In this document: positions 1-7,933 of the stretch, piece by piece
How positions within the stretch are numbered: the stretch's first letter is position 1
Layout of the letters: every line of letters starts with the position of its first letter
Assembly (NCBI GenBank): GCA_001931875.2
Contig: MSJH02000720.1
Span: 1 to 22,503 of the forward strand
Direction: 5' to 3'
DNA from: Byssochlamys sp. IMV 00236
Lineage: Eukaryota > Ascomycota > Eurotiomycetes > Eurotiales > Thermoascaceae
Length of the DNA: 22,503 bases
Notes under the pieces: generated by a model
Told to the model about the DNA's origin: nothing
Seen by the model: only the letters and a program-made list of their open reading frames with translations
Database searches by the model: none
Translations under genes and position numbers: made by a program

Positions 1-32
<32 letters not shown>

Positions 33-885
33 GTCCGGCAACAATCTAAAAGTTTTGAAGAGAGATATGACAGCCACATCTTTAGGCGTAAAAGTCAAGC
101 TGTCTTTTTTTTTTTTTTTTTTTTTTTTTTTGGCTTTGAAGTTTCCTGAATGCTAATTCATGTAGTAAACTATTCGCTTTTTTGGTCTCAGTACAATTCT
201 TCATATAGTAGTCTTTGCTAGAATAACAAATAGTGCAAGAAATATCTGTTGTACGTCTTAATATTCATTCAATAGACGTCATATCAGACTGATCACTGTT
301 TGTGTAGAAGAGGAAAGAGTAGGAGCATCTTGCGTTTGCAAAGTAAGCATACTGACCGTGGTTGGGTTTCTTGTCATACTGAATTCATTTACATGAATAT
401 CAAAGCAAGTGAATACGGCCCTACAGAGTGGTTGATGTCTTCCTGCAATAGTAATAGGAACATTCAATAATTTTACAATCATCTACTGCAACGAGATAAG
501 AAATGTCTGTAGAATGTGACAACTGGGATTGCTGAGTCTTTTAATGAACAATCTCCATATTTTCTTTTTGTTCATGACGCCTAGAACCATAAGAACTGGT
601 AGCCAAGTACCTGCTACTTTTATGAGCCTCTTTCTGCCTCTCTCTGCCTCTCTCTCATTGGGTGCCTCAGTAAGTACGTCACTCTTTGAAATAGCCAAGC
701 GAAGACTCAATGATGGGATTTGCGAAAGTTTTGAATGCAACAGATAAGACTACAAAATTTTTAAAAAAATGTAAAGAATAGATGAATAAAGGATGTATTT
801 ATTGCTGAACATAAAGTACATTGAACTGTATAGTGAACGACTTCGACTCCAAATTAATATTTTTTCATTTACAATATATATATAA
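1..885. other. Intergenic, no supported gene; homopolymer tracts
   Basis: The window opens with an A30 run and has a second tract of about 25 T at 105-131. Two minus-strand ORFs (483-740, then 279-482) lie in one frame separated by a single stop codon, and a plausible splice acceptor on the minus strand precedes the second (pyrimidine-rich stretch ending in TTGCAG near 444). Their products resemble no family I know and have simple-sequence stretches (repeated GAGAGGCAGA-like units at 632-660). I treat them as unsupported, although a terminal exon of a spliced gene cannot be excluded. Confidence 0.5.
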
Positions 886-1049
886 AACGGGGGAACAGGC
901 GGCGAACCACCCATTCCCCCAAAGCAAAAATTGTGGCCTCGAGACACCCGAAGGTGTTCGCAGCAGGGCCGATCGTCGCTGTGCAATGACGACCAATCCT
1001 ACTGTACATCCGGGGTTCTTGAGTCCAGATGCACGACCCAGGTAAGTAT
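886..1049 (-). ncRNA. U1 spliceosomal snRNA
   Basis: This is the RNA of the U1 snRNP, which recognises 5' splice sites in the nucleus. Read on the minus strand from 1049, the transcript begins AUACUUACCUGG, the invariant U1 5' end that pairs with splice donors. It then folds into the canonical U1 shape. Helix H is GGGUCG with CGGCCC. Stem-loop I has 9 pairs closing an 11-nt loop, ACUCAAGAACC, which resembles the U1-70K site. Stem-loop II has a 10-nt loop AUUGCACAGC (987-978), containing the AUUGCAC core bound by U1A. Stem-loop III is capped by UUCG. The Sm site is AAUUUUUG (932-925). Stem-loop IV is a 7-bp GGGGGAA stem plus a second 7-bp stem capped by UUCG. The length, about 164 nt, equals that of human U1. 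The 3' end is placed after stem IV and may be off by a few bases. Confidence 0.95.
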
Positions 1050-1077
1050 GAAGAGCAAAAGATGAAATTTGCTTTTT

Positions 1078-1085
1078 CTTTTATA
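1078..1085 (-). promoter_or_regulatory. TATA box of the U1 snRNA gene
   Basis: TATAAAAG on the minus strand lies at about -36 to -29 relative to the U1 5' end at 1049, the expected spacing for a TATA-directed start. I see no other recognisable upstream element. Spacing and sequence are seen directly; use by RNA polymerase II is inferred from the known biology of U1. Confidence 0.7.
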
Positions 1086-1614
1086 CTTTTTCAAGCTGTG
1101 ACTGTTTATTAAAAATTTTATTTATGTCCAATAGAAATCTACATTTCAGTAAACAATGACTGCTTATCTCAATTTGTCTTACCTTCCTATTCTGTATGAT
1201 TATGTATTCTTAGAAAAGAACTTTTGGCCAAAACTAAAATCAAAAAGAACTATACATATTGTTGATTTAAGATATTTGTCTTTATCTAAATAACTCTTCA
1301 AACAAGAGTTTCTGAATGTGTTCAGAATTTTCAAGCGTAACATTCTCAAGTAGCACTTGAACGCGTCCATCAATAATTCCCCCTTTTCTTCCTGCGCCTT
1401 AGTAACCACTAGAGGGAATATATGCTTTAAGCACATGGGTTTCTCTAATTTCACACTTATCTTTTTACAAAGACACTATTTTGTCTATGGTTGGCCGTTT
1501 CTACACGAATCAATTATCCTTCTAGTTAAGCCAACATTCAAAACCATAGTTAAGACAAAAAAAATGAGCATTTTTATTCATTGTGAGAAGAACAAGATAT
1601 TTTTATTGACAAAT
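1086..1614. other. U1 upstream region and RPL7 3' flank
   Basis: No gene is supported here. The right part holds the RPL7 3' untranslated region, with minus-strand AATAAA signals at 1607-1602 and 1578-1573, just past the RPL7 stop at 1617-1615. The left part is AT-rich sequence upstream of U1. An 84-codon minus-strand ORF (1200-1454) has no recognisable domain. Confidence 0.5.
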
Positions 1615-2733
1615 TTAGTTCATGGCTTGAACCAAGTTGTTGATGAAGTGTTCACGGTTACCAGCATCACCACCTTCAATGAAGTGACGGAACTTTCTGC
1701 GCTTCCACATGTTGTTGGGGTTGGAGAGCTTGAAGGGCCAGAGGAAGTTGTTGGCTTCCTTGAAGTGAGGACCGACAGTGGCGATTTCGTGGATGAGGTC
1801 TTCAACACAGATGATACCGTACTTGCCAAGAGCTTGTTCGATGACAGCGTTGTCATGGATAGGGATACGTTGACCGTTGAGCTTGGCATATCCACGCTTG
1901 TAGATCAATTCACGGATGGTCTTCAAGTTGGGAGAACCGTAGGTGACATAAGGTTGAACCAATTGGAGCATCTCGGAGGTAGCCTTGTTCAAACGGACAA
2001 AGACACCGTTGTTGATTTGCAAGAGACGCAAGAGTTGGAGAACCTTACGGGGCTTGGGAGCAATGTTGTTGATACCACGGATACGAACAACAAAGACCAA
2101 CTTTTCTTGGGCAGGAACATAGTAGTTACCAGTGGCCTTGGCTTGACGACGGAGAGCAATTTCCTTGCGTTCGTTAGCCTTGTATTCAGCGTGGTACTTA
2201 GCAGCACGCTTGAAGATGTCACGTCTCTTGGCGATCTTGGCCTATTGTTGTCATTCATGGTTAATATTCTTTTCTCAATTCTGTACATGTATGTGTGTAT
2301 GCGTGCTCTTATTTCAGTCCCGAAAGATGGTTAATTATGGTGACTTCATCGTCGTGCAAGACTAGTCCCAAGGTGTATACCTTTTGTCATCACACTAATG
2401 CATACACGCATATACACACACACATTTAATTAACTTGCCTTGCGGAGCTCAGCCTTCTTGGCGGCAGCAGCTTCAGCAGCCTTGGCGTTAGCCTTGTTCT
2501 TCTTCAAGAGGGTTTCAGGAACGAGAACGTCGTTGGCAGTAGGGACGGTGCTAAATGAGATGTCAGTATATAATGTCTGTCTAAGCCACCCACACCACTC
2601 TCTCTAATGTATTGTATAGACAGCTGCTTTTTTAAGCAGTATATTTGTGTATACTACTACTGTCTATACACTGCTGAAGAGGAGAAGAGAGAGTTGGTTT
2701 AGTGAATTAAAGAGCTACTTACTAAGCAGCCAT
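1615..2733 (-). CDS. RPL7: 60S ribosomal protein L7 (uL30), three exons
   Basis: This is a structural protein of the large ribosomal subunit. Exons on the minus strand are 2733-2723, 2550-2439 and 2241-1615, which join in phase to a 249-residue protein, about the usual length for eukaryotic L7. The first exon codes only for M-A-A and part of a Tyr codon and ends at TTA|GTAAGT. The body has the hallmark segments [48 protein letters not shown] and the C-terminal [19 protein letters not shown] and [19 protein letters not shown]. The N-terminal part is Lys/Ala-rich, as in the family. Intron 1 (2722-2551) is highly self-complementary. Intron 2 (2438-2242) starts with GC, not GT, and contains a C/D snoRNA. 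The ORF on the opposite strand (1357-2334) is an antisense shadow. The Sel1-repeat gene is divergent, starting 684 bp away. Confidence 0.96.
2309..2400 (-). ncRNA. Intronic box C/D snoRNA (snR39/snR39b/snR59-like)
   Basis: Within RPL7 intron 2 the transcribed strand holds box C GTGATGA (2393-2387), a C'-like CGATGAA, and box D CTGA (2317-2314), with a short TTA/TAA terminal pairing just outside. The 13 nt at 2331-2319, ending one base before box D, read ACCATCTTTCGGG and are exactly complementary to the conserved large-subunit rRNA segment CCCGAAAGATGGT. By the rule that the fifth nucleotide upstream of box D marks the target, it would direct 2'-O-methylation of the G in CCCG, which I equate with yeast 25S Gm805 (snR39b); Am807 (snR39/snR59) is two bases on. 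In budding yeast snR39 and snR59 sit in introns of the two RPL7 genes, so the host matches. Ends are approximate; no convincing D' guide was found. Confidence 0.9.
2597..2697 (-). repeat. Nested inverted repeats in RPL7 intron 1
   Basis: In the transcribed strand an outer pairing joins CCAACTCTCTCT (2697-2686) to AGAGAGAGTGG (2605-2595), 11 pairs with one bulged A. Inside, TGTATAGACAG (2670-2660) pairs perfectly with CTGTCTATACA (2623-2613). Inside that, AAGCAG/CTGCTT around 2639-2624 forms a six-pair hairpin with an AAAA loop, next to a weaker TATA-rich hairpin. The result is a long rod with a three-way junction occupying most of the 172-nt intron. It lacks a clear box C/D or H/ACA signature, so I do not call it a snoRNA. 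Confidence 0.7.
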
Positions 2734-3417
2734 GTTGGTACTGTCTGGACTGATGGAAAAAGAGAAAGGTCAACAGTAAGAAAAATTTTTTGATAGTTAA
2801 AATGGTGTCCAAAAAGTCACGCTTTTTCAGTTTCCGAAATACAGGACTCCGCAACAAAACCTCGAAATGTTAATAGTTCATCTTTCAGCATTTTAATTAA
2901 AGGGACGCTGTTCGTAAAGACAGACATTTTATAATGATCTCTTTGCAACTTACTCTTATTGCGCATACTCAATAAAGGTTTAGCGTACCTGAAGACGTCT
3001 CTCTCTCTCTTTCAACAAGACATTGATAATACATAGTCATATAGGTGTTATTCTATTTAAGAGCAGTCTATTTTACCCTTAAATATGACTAATACTAACA
3101 ACATGTCAAACGGTGAAAAAGAATCACAGTATTACTCGTTCAATCTTGAAGCCAAGCTGTCATACAGCAATTTTAAATCTGGAAAGATCTAAAGGAACGC
3201 TTATTTGCGAGTATATAATAGCTCTATACTTTAAATAAACGTCCATGTATATATATACACTTGGAGTTGCTGCCCTACTGTTATTCATCTTTACCTATAA
3301 TGAGTATTTTACATACCACGCGTCTGTATAGCAGTAGTTCTATACATTTCTATCTTTTTCTTTACTTTATCAACCCATCTATTAAAGACAAACAACGTTT
3401 TTCTTCAAACACGTTAA
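2734..3417. other. Divergent intergenic region, RPL7 and Sel1 gene promoters
   Basis: No ORF of note. It contains a CT microsatellite at about 2999-3013 and several TATA-like stretches, such as GTATATAATAG near 3211 and a TATATATA run near 3248, either of which could serve the plus-strand Sel1 gene. A pyrimidine-rich stretch followed by CAG on the minus strand just upstream of the RPL7 start (about 2750-2770) could be the acceptor of a 5' UTR intron, but this is only suggestive. Confidence 0.45.
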
Positions 3418-5469
3418 ATGATAAAAGAAGCTGACTTGTTGTATACACCTAGATCAGAAGCTCACTACAGCAAGGCTTGTGTGAACCACATAGATACTTT
3501 TACAAAAGATGATGAAGAAGTATTGGATTCAAACACAGTAGATGACTTGAGTGTTACTATCACTAGTGATCTTTCTTACACTATGGATGAGCCCATCACA
3601 GCTGATATGTTACTATTCGAAAACGCAGATATCCCTGTAAACATTGTAGACTGCAAAGGTTTTATTGTCGATCTTTTTCAGGAAACCCCCAGCAGTGTTG
3701 ATGCAAGAGGTCATCAGAAAAGATGTAGTATTGTTATGAAATTAATAGACGATTATTACTATTTACATGGAGGATATTCAGAAGCAATGCAGTGGTATAT
3801 AGGATCAATTAAAAAGGGCAACGTGAATGCTATGAAAGCAGCTGGCTGGATGCATTTACTTGGTGAAGGCGTCATCATGAACAGGCATAAAGCGATCCAG
3901 TTTTTCCAACAAGCTGCTGGGAAGAAAGATCTTGACTCTACACATATACTTCAATTGGTGGGCCAACATAACAATAGCTATGATATGGAACTTGGTAGCG
4001 CCGTAGAGCAGTGTTTGCAAGATAGTGCTGAGGATAGAATGAACGATATAGGCTGTACATATCGTTTTAAACGAAATTATGAGGAAGCGAGACAGTGGTA
4101 TCTAAAGGCTTGTAAGAGAGATCATGATGAATCTATGGTTGATATGTATCTAGATGATTTTGGTGCAAGCAAAAATTATACAGAAGCTGTTTTATGGTAC
4201 AAGAAAGCTATAGAAGAAGGTAATAGTGCTGCCATGAACAACATAGGGAACCTTTACTGTAATGGAGAATACCTAAGCCAAAACTATGAGGCAGCCATGC
4301 AAAGGTATCAATATGCTGCTATAAGAGGAAACGTGGATGCAATGTTCAATATGGGCTGGATATATTATCATGTAATACCCAACTATGAAAAGGCAATGAT
4401 ATGGTACAAGATAGCAGCTAGAAGAGGTCATGCTAACTCAATGTGTAATATCTGTGACATGTATTTTTATGGAGAATACAAAACACAAGATTATAAGAAA
4501 GCGTTAAAGTGGTATAAGAAAGCTGCTCGTAATAACTGCAATAATGCCATTTACAATATCGGGTGTATGTATCATCGTGGTGAAACTGCATCCGTCACCA
4601 ACAGCAGAGACAAAAATTTGAATTATAATTACAAAAAGGCAATGATGTGCTATCTGAAAGCGGCTAAAGCAGGCAATTCTAGTGCGATGAATCAGATAAG
4701 CTTCATGTACCGCAGTGGTGATGGAGTGGCATGTGACTATGCGAAAGCTATGATGTGGTTTTTAAAGGTTGCTGAAAAGGACTGTAGCAATAGTATGTAC
4801 GACATTATCCCCGCCGACCAAGTGAAACAAGAGTTCGAAAAGGCAAAAGGGTTTTATACAACTGGTGGAAATTATCACGCCACCGATAGCGTTATTTGCA
4901 GACAACGAGTGCATAAAACAGTAGAGAATGAATGGACAAGAACAATTCACTGGTTTAAACTGGCTGCTGAGAAGGGCAACAGTGATGCAATGTTCAACAT
5001 TGGCTGTATGTATCGAGATGGCAAAGGCGTAGATAAAGATAACGAGATAGCAATGGACTGGTTTAACAAGGTGGCAGAAAGAAGCCATATCAATGCAATG
5101 TTTAGCCTTATCTGTATATACAAATATATAAAAAAAGACGAGGAAATCGCAGACGACTGGTTTAAGTTAGCTGTCGATAGAATCTGCGGGTGGAATATGA
5201 ACCGCCTCGGCTGTCTCTACCGGGATGGCGACGGTGTCGAAAAAAACAATAAAAAGGCAAAGGAATGGTTTTTTAAAGCTTATGAAAATGGCAACGTTGA
5301 CGCTATATATAACATTGGTGGAATGTATCGAGATGGTAAAGCCATAAAGAAGGACTATCAAACTGCAATGGGTTGGTTTTTAGAAGCAGCCAAAGAGGGT
5401 AGTAGTTGCGCTATGTACAATATTTGCTGCATGTATCAACACGGAAAAGCTGTAGTCAAGATAATATAG
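3418..5469 (+). CDS. Sel1-repeat (TPR-like) protein
   Basis: The 683-residue product has an acidic, unrecognised N-terminal region of about 115 residues followed by roughly 16 tandem Sel1-like units of about 36 residues. The unit pattern is clear: a helix like NYEEARQWYLKA or DYAKAMMWFLKVAEK, then a helix like NSDAMFNIGCMYRDG and a short linker such as KGVDK. The repeats are of uneven quality; those near residues 180-210 and 465-500 are degenerate. Sel1 repeats form alpha-helical solenoids that bind other proteins, for example in ERAD and signalling scaffolds. I see no signal peptide or membrane segment, so the product is probably cytosolic. The specific role is unknown. The frame ends in tandem TAG TAG codons inside a repeat, and Sel1 coding sequence resumes downstream. 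Confidence 0.85.
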   Translation: MIKEADLLYTPRSEAHYSKACVNHIDTFTKDDEEVLDSNTVDDLSVTITSDLSYTMDEPITADMLLFENADIPVNIVDCKGFIVDLFQETPSSVDARGHQKRCSIVMKLIDDYYYLHGGYSEAMQWYIGSIKKGNVNAMKAAGWMHLLGEGVIMNRHKAIQFFQQAAGKKDLDSTHILQLVGQHNNSYDMELGSAVEQCLQDSAEDRMNDIGCTYRFKRNYEEARQWYLKACKRDHDESMVDMYLDDFGASKNYTEAVLWYKKAIEEGNSAAMNNIGNLYCNGEYLSQNYEAAMQRYQYAAIRGNVDAMFNMGWIYYHVIPNYEKAMIWYKIAARRGHANSMCNICDMYFYGEYKTQDYKKALKWYKKAARNNCNNAIYNIGCMYHRGETASVTNSRDKNLNYNYKKAMMCYLKAAKAGNSSAMNQISFMYRSGDGVACDYAKAMMWFLKVAEKDCSNSMYDIIPADQVKQEFEKAKGFYTTGGNYHATDSVICRQRVHKTVENEWTRTIHWFKLAAEKGNSDAMFNIGCMYRDGKGVDKDNEIAMDWFNKVAERSHINAMFSLICIYKYIKKDEEIADDWFKLAVDRICGWNMNRLGCLYRDGDGVEKNNKKAKEWFFKAYENGNVDAIYNIGGMYRDGKAIKKDYQTAMGWFLEAAKEGSSCAMYNICCMYQHGKAVVKII

Positions 5470-5760
5470 TAGCCATGATGTGGTCTCAGGATGCTTCTGA
5501 GAGGGATAGGGGGTAATAGGATGAACAACATTGGATGCATGTACCGAGATGGCAACTCAAAAATAAAACTAACTAAAGACAGCAATTTTGGTACTATGCG
5601 TGATATAGAAAACTTATACATTTGTGATACTGACACAGATCAAGAATGTGATCAGAATATAGCTGATAACTACGATAGCTATGATAATGATGCTGTTGAT
5701 GAAAAGCTAATCCTGGATGATATTGGTGGTACAAAGTCTAAGATGCAAGCTATTTTTTGA
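5461..5760 (+). pseudogene. Frameshifted last Sel1 unit and acidic tail of the upstream gene
   Basis: Sequence after the stop still codes for a Sel1 unit. The +1-shifted frame between about 5461 and 5512 gives a first-helix-like NIVAMMWSQDASERDRGNR, and after a G5 run (5509-5513) the original frame resumes with MNNIGCMYRDG and an acidic C-terminal tail ending at the TGA at 5758-5760. One missing base near 5460 and one extra G in 5509-5513 explain both breaks. The AATAAA poly(A) signal at 5760-5765 overlaps this distal stop, suggesting that the longer form is the ancestral reading frame. The cause could be a recent mutation or a sequence error. Confidence 0.7.
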
Positions 5761-6112
5761 ATAAATACATTGAAAGTCTATCCTTTTAGTTAGAAATTAA
5801 GATTTACCCCAACGGATTAAAAGGGCATTTTGGGAATTTTCATACCGGAGATAATTGGGTCAAGAGAGCTGTGTTCTATAAACACAATTCCTAATGTTCT
5901 AAAAGATGAATGCCCCTCATCAAAGTGAAGCATCAATAACTTTTTAATCCATGTGGAAAAAGGAGGCAGTATGCATAAATGGATTTTTTATTGTATTTAA
6001 AGGGGAGAGGACATAAATCAGAATAAACATATACTCATAATAATAGAGTGTGGGGAAGTATATATATATAATATAAACAAAGGAAATGGACAGGGAGGGG
6101 GAGTATATAAAC
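5761..6112. other. Convergent intergenic region
   Basis: This holds the 3' flanks of the Sel1 gene (plus) and the coiled-coil gene (minus). It is AT-rich, with a TATATATA run near 6061-6072, and I see no gene or RNA in it. Confidence 0.5.
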
Positions 6113-7294
6113 TTAGACAGGAACTGTCTTGGGGTGATTATCTGTATTTGACATAGAGAATTGTTCTGGACGATATATAACTAATTGTTGCTGATCATCA
6201 CCTGTGATAGGAGGAGATGGTGTCTGCTTCCAACTATATACATCATTGTTGTTATTATTCTTCTTAATGAGTGGATAGGTTTGTTTTTTGAGTATTTTGG
6301 GGAGAACTTTCAACATGCTGTAGAAGGAGCTACTCTTTTTTTTGTTGGATGTAGTTTGAGCTGCTTCAATCAAGGTAGATGCAGACAATGAACGACGATG
6401 TTGTAGTTTAGATTGTTCAGAGTTTATACCTAGTTCTTGCTCAATTGCTTTGACAGTGCTCTAATTAAGGATACGTGTTACAACATTCATATGTATCGTA
6501 CTATATTTATATATCTGAGCGTGTGTGTGTACCTGTATACTGCCTAATATATCCTCGGATCGTACAGTGTCGTAGCAAGAGGGTCGATCCGTACCAGATA
6601 GCACAAAGCCTTGTTCAATGTCTCGCTATATTTTCAATGTAAGTGGTTGTTTCATGAATATATAGAATGAATGAAACATACATCATAGATGCTGTCGATA
6701 ATACTAATGTTATCATATTCGTCAATCACGTTTTCTCCTTCTTCTTCTTGTACTGACTCATCTTCTATACCAATAACAATGAATGATAAATATACAGAAA
6801 TTACTAAAACATATAAACTTACGACAAACTCGGGTAACAAGGTAATGCAATTCTTGTTTGAGACCGAATATGATTTCATCTTTTTCACTCAGTCTATGAA
6901 CGTATTCTTCTTCAATGGCCATGATTTCATTTTCAAACTGTGATCGCACTGTTTCAAACCGCTCTAAATATATATATAAAAAGTCAGCAACATTCTATAA
7001 TCCAATTCGAATTTCGTATGTACCGCAGTAGTATTCCTTCATGGCCTCTGCTTCTAGTGCTCTAGTTCTCCACTTGTCAATGACTTCCTTTAGAGCAGCG
7101 ATTTCAGACTAAAGTAGGGGAATGAATTTTTTTCATTTCTTCCCATCAATCATGTGTGTTACCTCTTTGGTCAATAATGCATTGACCAAGCTTTCATCTT
7201 TCTTTTTTCTTAAACAACCAAGTTGACCGGCTGATTCACTATCGATTTGCTGCTCTTCAATTGAAGAAGGTTGTAAACTGTAGGTTGGACTCAT
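6113..7294 (-). CDS. Coiled-coil protein of unknown function, six exons
   Basis: Six minus-strand exons join in phase: 7294-7163, 7108-7024, 6963-6823, 6764-6682, 6625-6533 and 6460-6113, for 293 residues. The introns have GT-AG ends and are 54-141 nt. The N-terminal 40 residues are polar. Residues about 45-120 are Glu/Lys/Leu-rich with heptad character (segments KEVIDKWRTRALEAEAM, FENEIMAIEEEYVHRLSEKD, IIFGLKQELHYLV) and should form a coiled coil. An acidic stretch (DESVQEEEGENVIDEYD) follows, then a short basic, serine-rich C-terminal region with KKKSSSFYSML and an Asn run. There is no signal peptide or membrane segment. I do not recognise a family; a structural or adaptor role is only a guess. 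The gene model rests on consistent phase at all five junctions. It is convergent with the Sel1 gene. Confidence 0.75.
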
Positions 7295-7386
7295 TGTAAC
7301 TTTTCAAAAAACCAAGATAATATTTGCCACTTGGTTTATATTTGTATCAACTGTGGGTCCGAACACGCTCAAACAAGCAAAGATAG

Positions 7387-7418
<32 letters not shown>

Positions 7419-7624
7419 AAAAAAAGAAGGGAAAAAAAGGAAACGCCTATATATGGCGTAGGATATTTGTTGTACACACGTTTTTTTCTTAAAATAAGGA
7501 GACAAAAAGTTCATTTAATTTTAAAGCTCAAAACTGTGCCATGAATAATAAAAAAGAGAGGTAATATTTTATTTATTTTTAAATAGTAATTATACACGCA
7601 CGGACAATGTTATATTTACATAAT
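7295..7624. other. Intergenic with GA microsatellite
   Basis: Upstream region of the coiled-coil gene and 3' flank of the DAP1-like gene. It contains a purine tract of GAGAGA repeats followed by A/G-rich sequence (about 7387-7440). The 63-codon plus-strand ORF over it is a by-product of that repeat. Confidence 0.5.
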
Positions 7625-7933
7625 TTAGTGGTTTAAGGCTCTTGGTTGTGTTTCTTGGTTTTGAGCTTGCTTCTGAGGGTTTTTACCAGCGTTTCTTGGT
7701 ACATTAGCTTGGAAGGCAGCTGTATGGTTATGCAAGTCTTGTTGACGTCGTTGATCAAGGTCAATCTTGTCGAGACGATCCTTTTCCTTCTTCTCATCAC
7801 TTTCATCATGAGATTTTTCTTCCAAATGAGTGCGGTTAGGATTAGGCTGACTGATTCTCATGCCACCGGCTCTTTCGGCAGGAGGATGGGGGAAGTTTTC
7901 TAAATTGGAGGGTGTGTTTACGTTGTTTGGCAT
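7625..7933 (-). CDS. DAP1/DAPL1-family small protein
   Basis: The product is a single-exon, 102-residue, highly polar protein that looks intrinsically disordered. Residues 15-28 read FPHPPAERAGGMRI, which matches the family signature HPPAxKAGGMRI of metazoan death-associated protein 1 and DAPL1. The C-terminus has a TQPR motif like the QQPRK near the end of those proteins, and the length is the same (about 100 residues). Metazoan DAP1 is a TOR-regulated suppressor of autophagy, and Dap1b/Dapl1 occupies the polypeptide exit tunnel of dormant egg ribosomes. By analogy this protein may act on ribosomes or autophagy in the fungus, but function is inferred from the motif only. The middle is a charged DE/K-rich stretch. 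It should not be confused with yeast Dap1, an unrelated heme protein. Confidence 0.8.
   Translation of the reverse strand: MPNNVNTPSNLENFPHPPAERAGGMRISQPNPNRTHLEEKSHDESDEKKEKDRLDKIDLDQRRQQDLHNHTAAFQANVPRNAGKNPQKQAQNQETQPRALNH

Noticed and set aside
821..1045. 74-codon plus-strand ORF
   Set aside because: It is the complement of the U1 snRNA gene, whose structure explains the GC-rich block.
1357..2334. 325-codon plus-strand ORF
   Set aside because: It lies antisense over RPL7 exons; its openness is a codon-usage shadow of the highly expressed ribosomal protein gene.
2551..2722. H/ACA snoRNA in RPL7 intron 1
   Set aside because: Strong hairpins exist, but there is no clear two-hairpin layout with an H box between and an ACA three bases from the end.
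5452..5519. Intron (GTAGTC...TAATAG) explaining the Sel1 frame break
   Set aside because: The donor is poor and the interval itself encodes a recognisable Sel1 helix in the shifted frame, so two indels fit better; not fully excluded.
7353..7544. 63-codon ORF with Arg/Glu run
   Set aside because: Produced by the GA microsatellite; no upstream or downstream coding signal.
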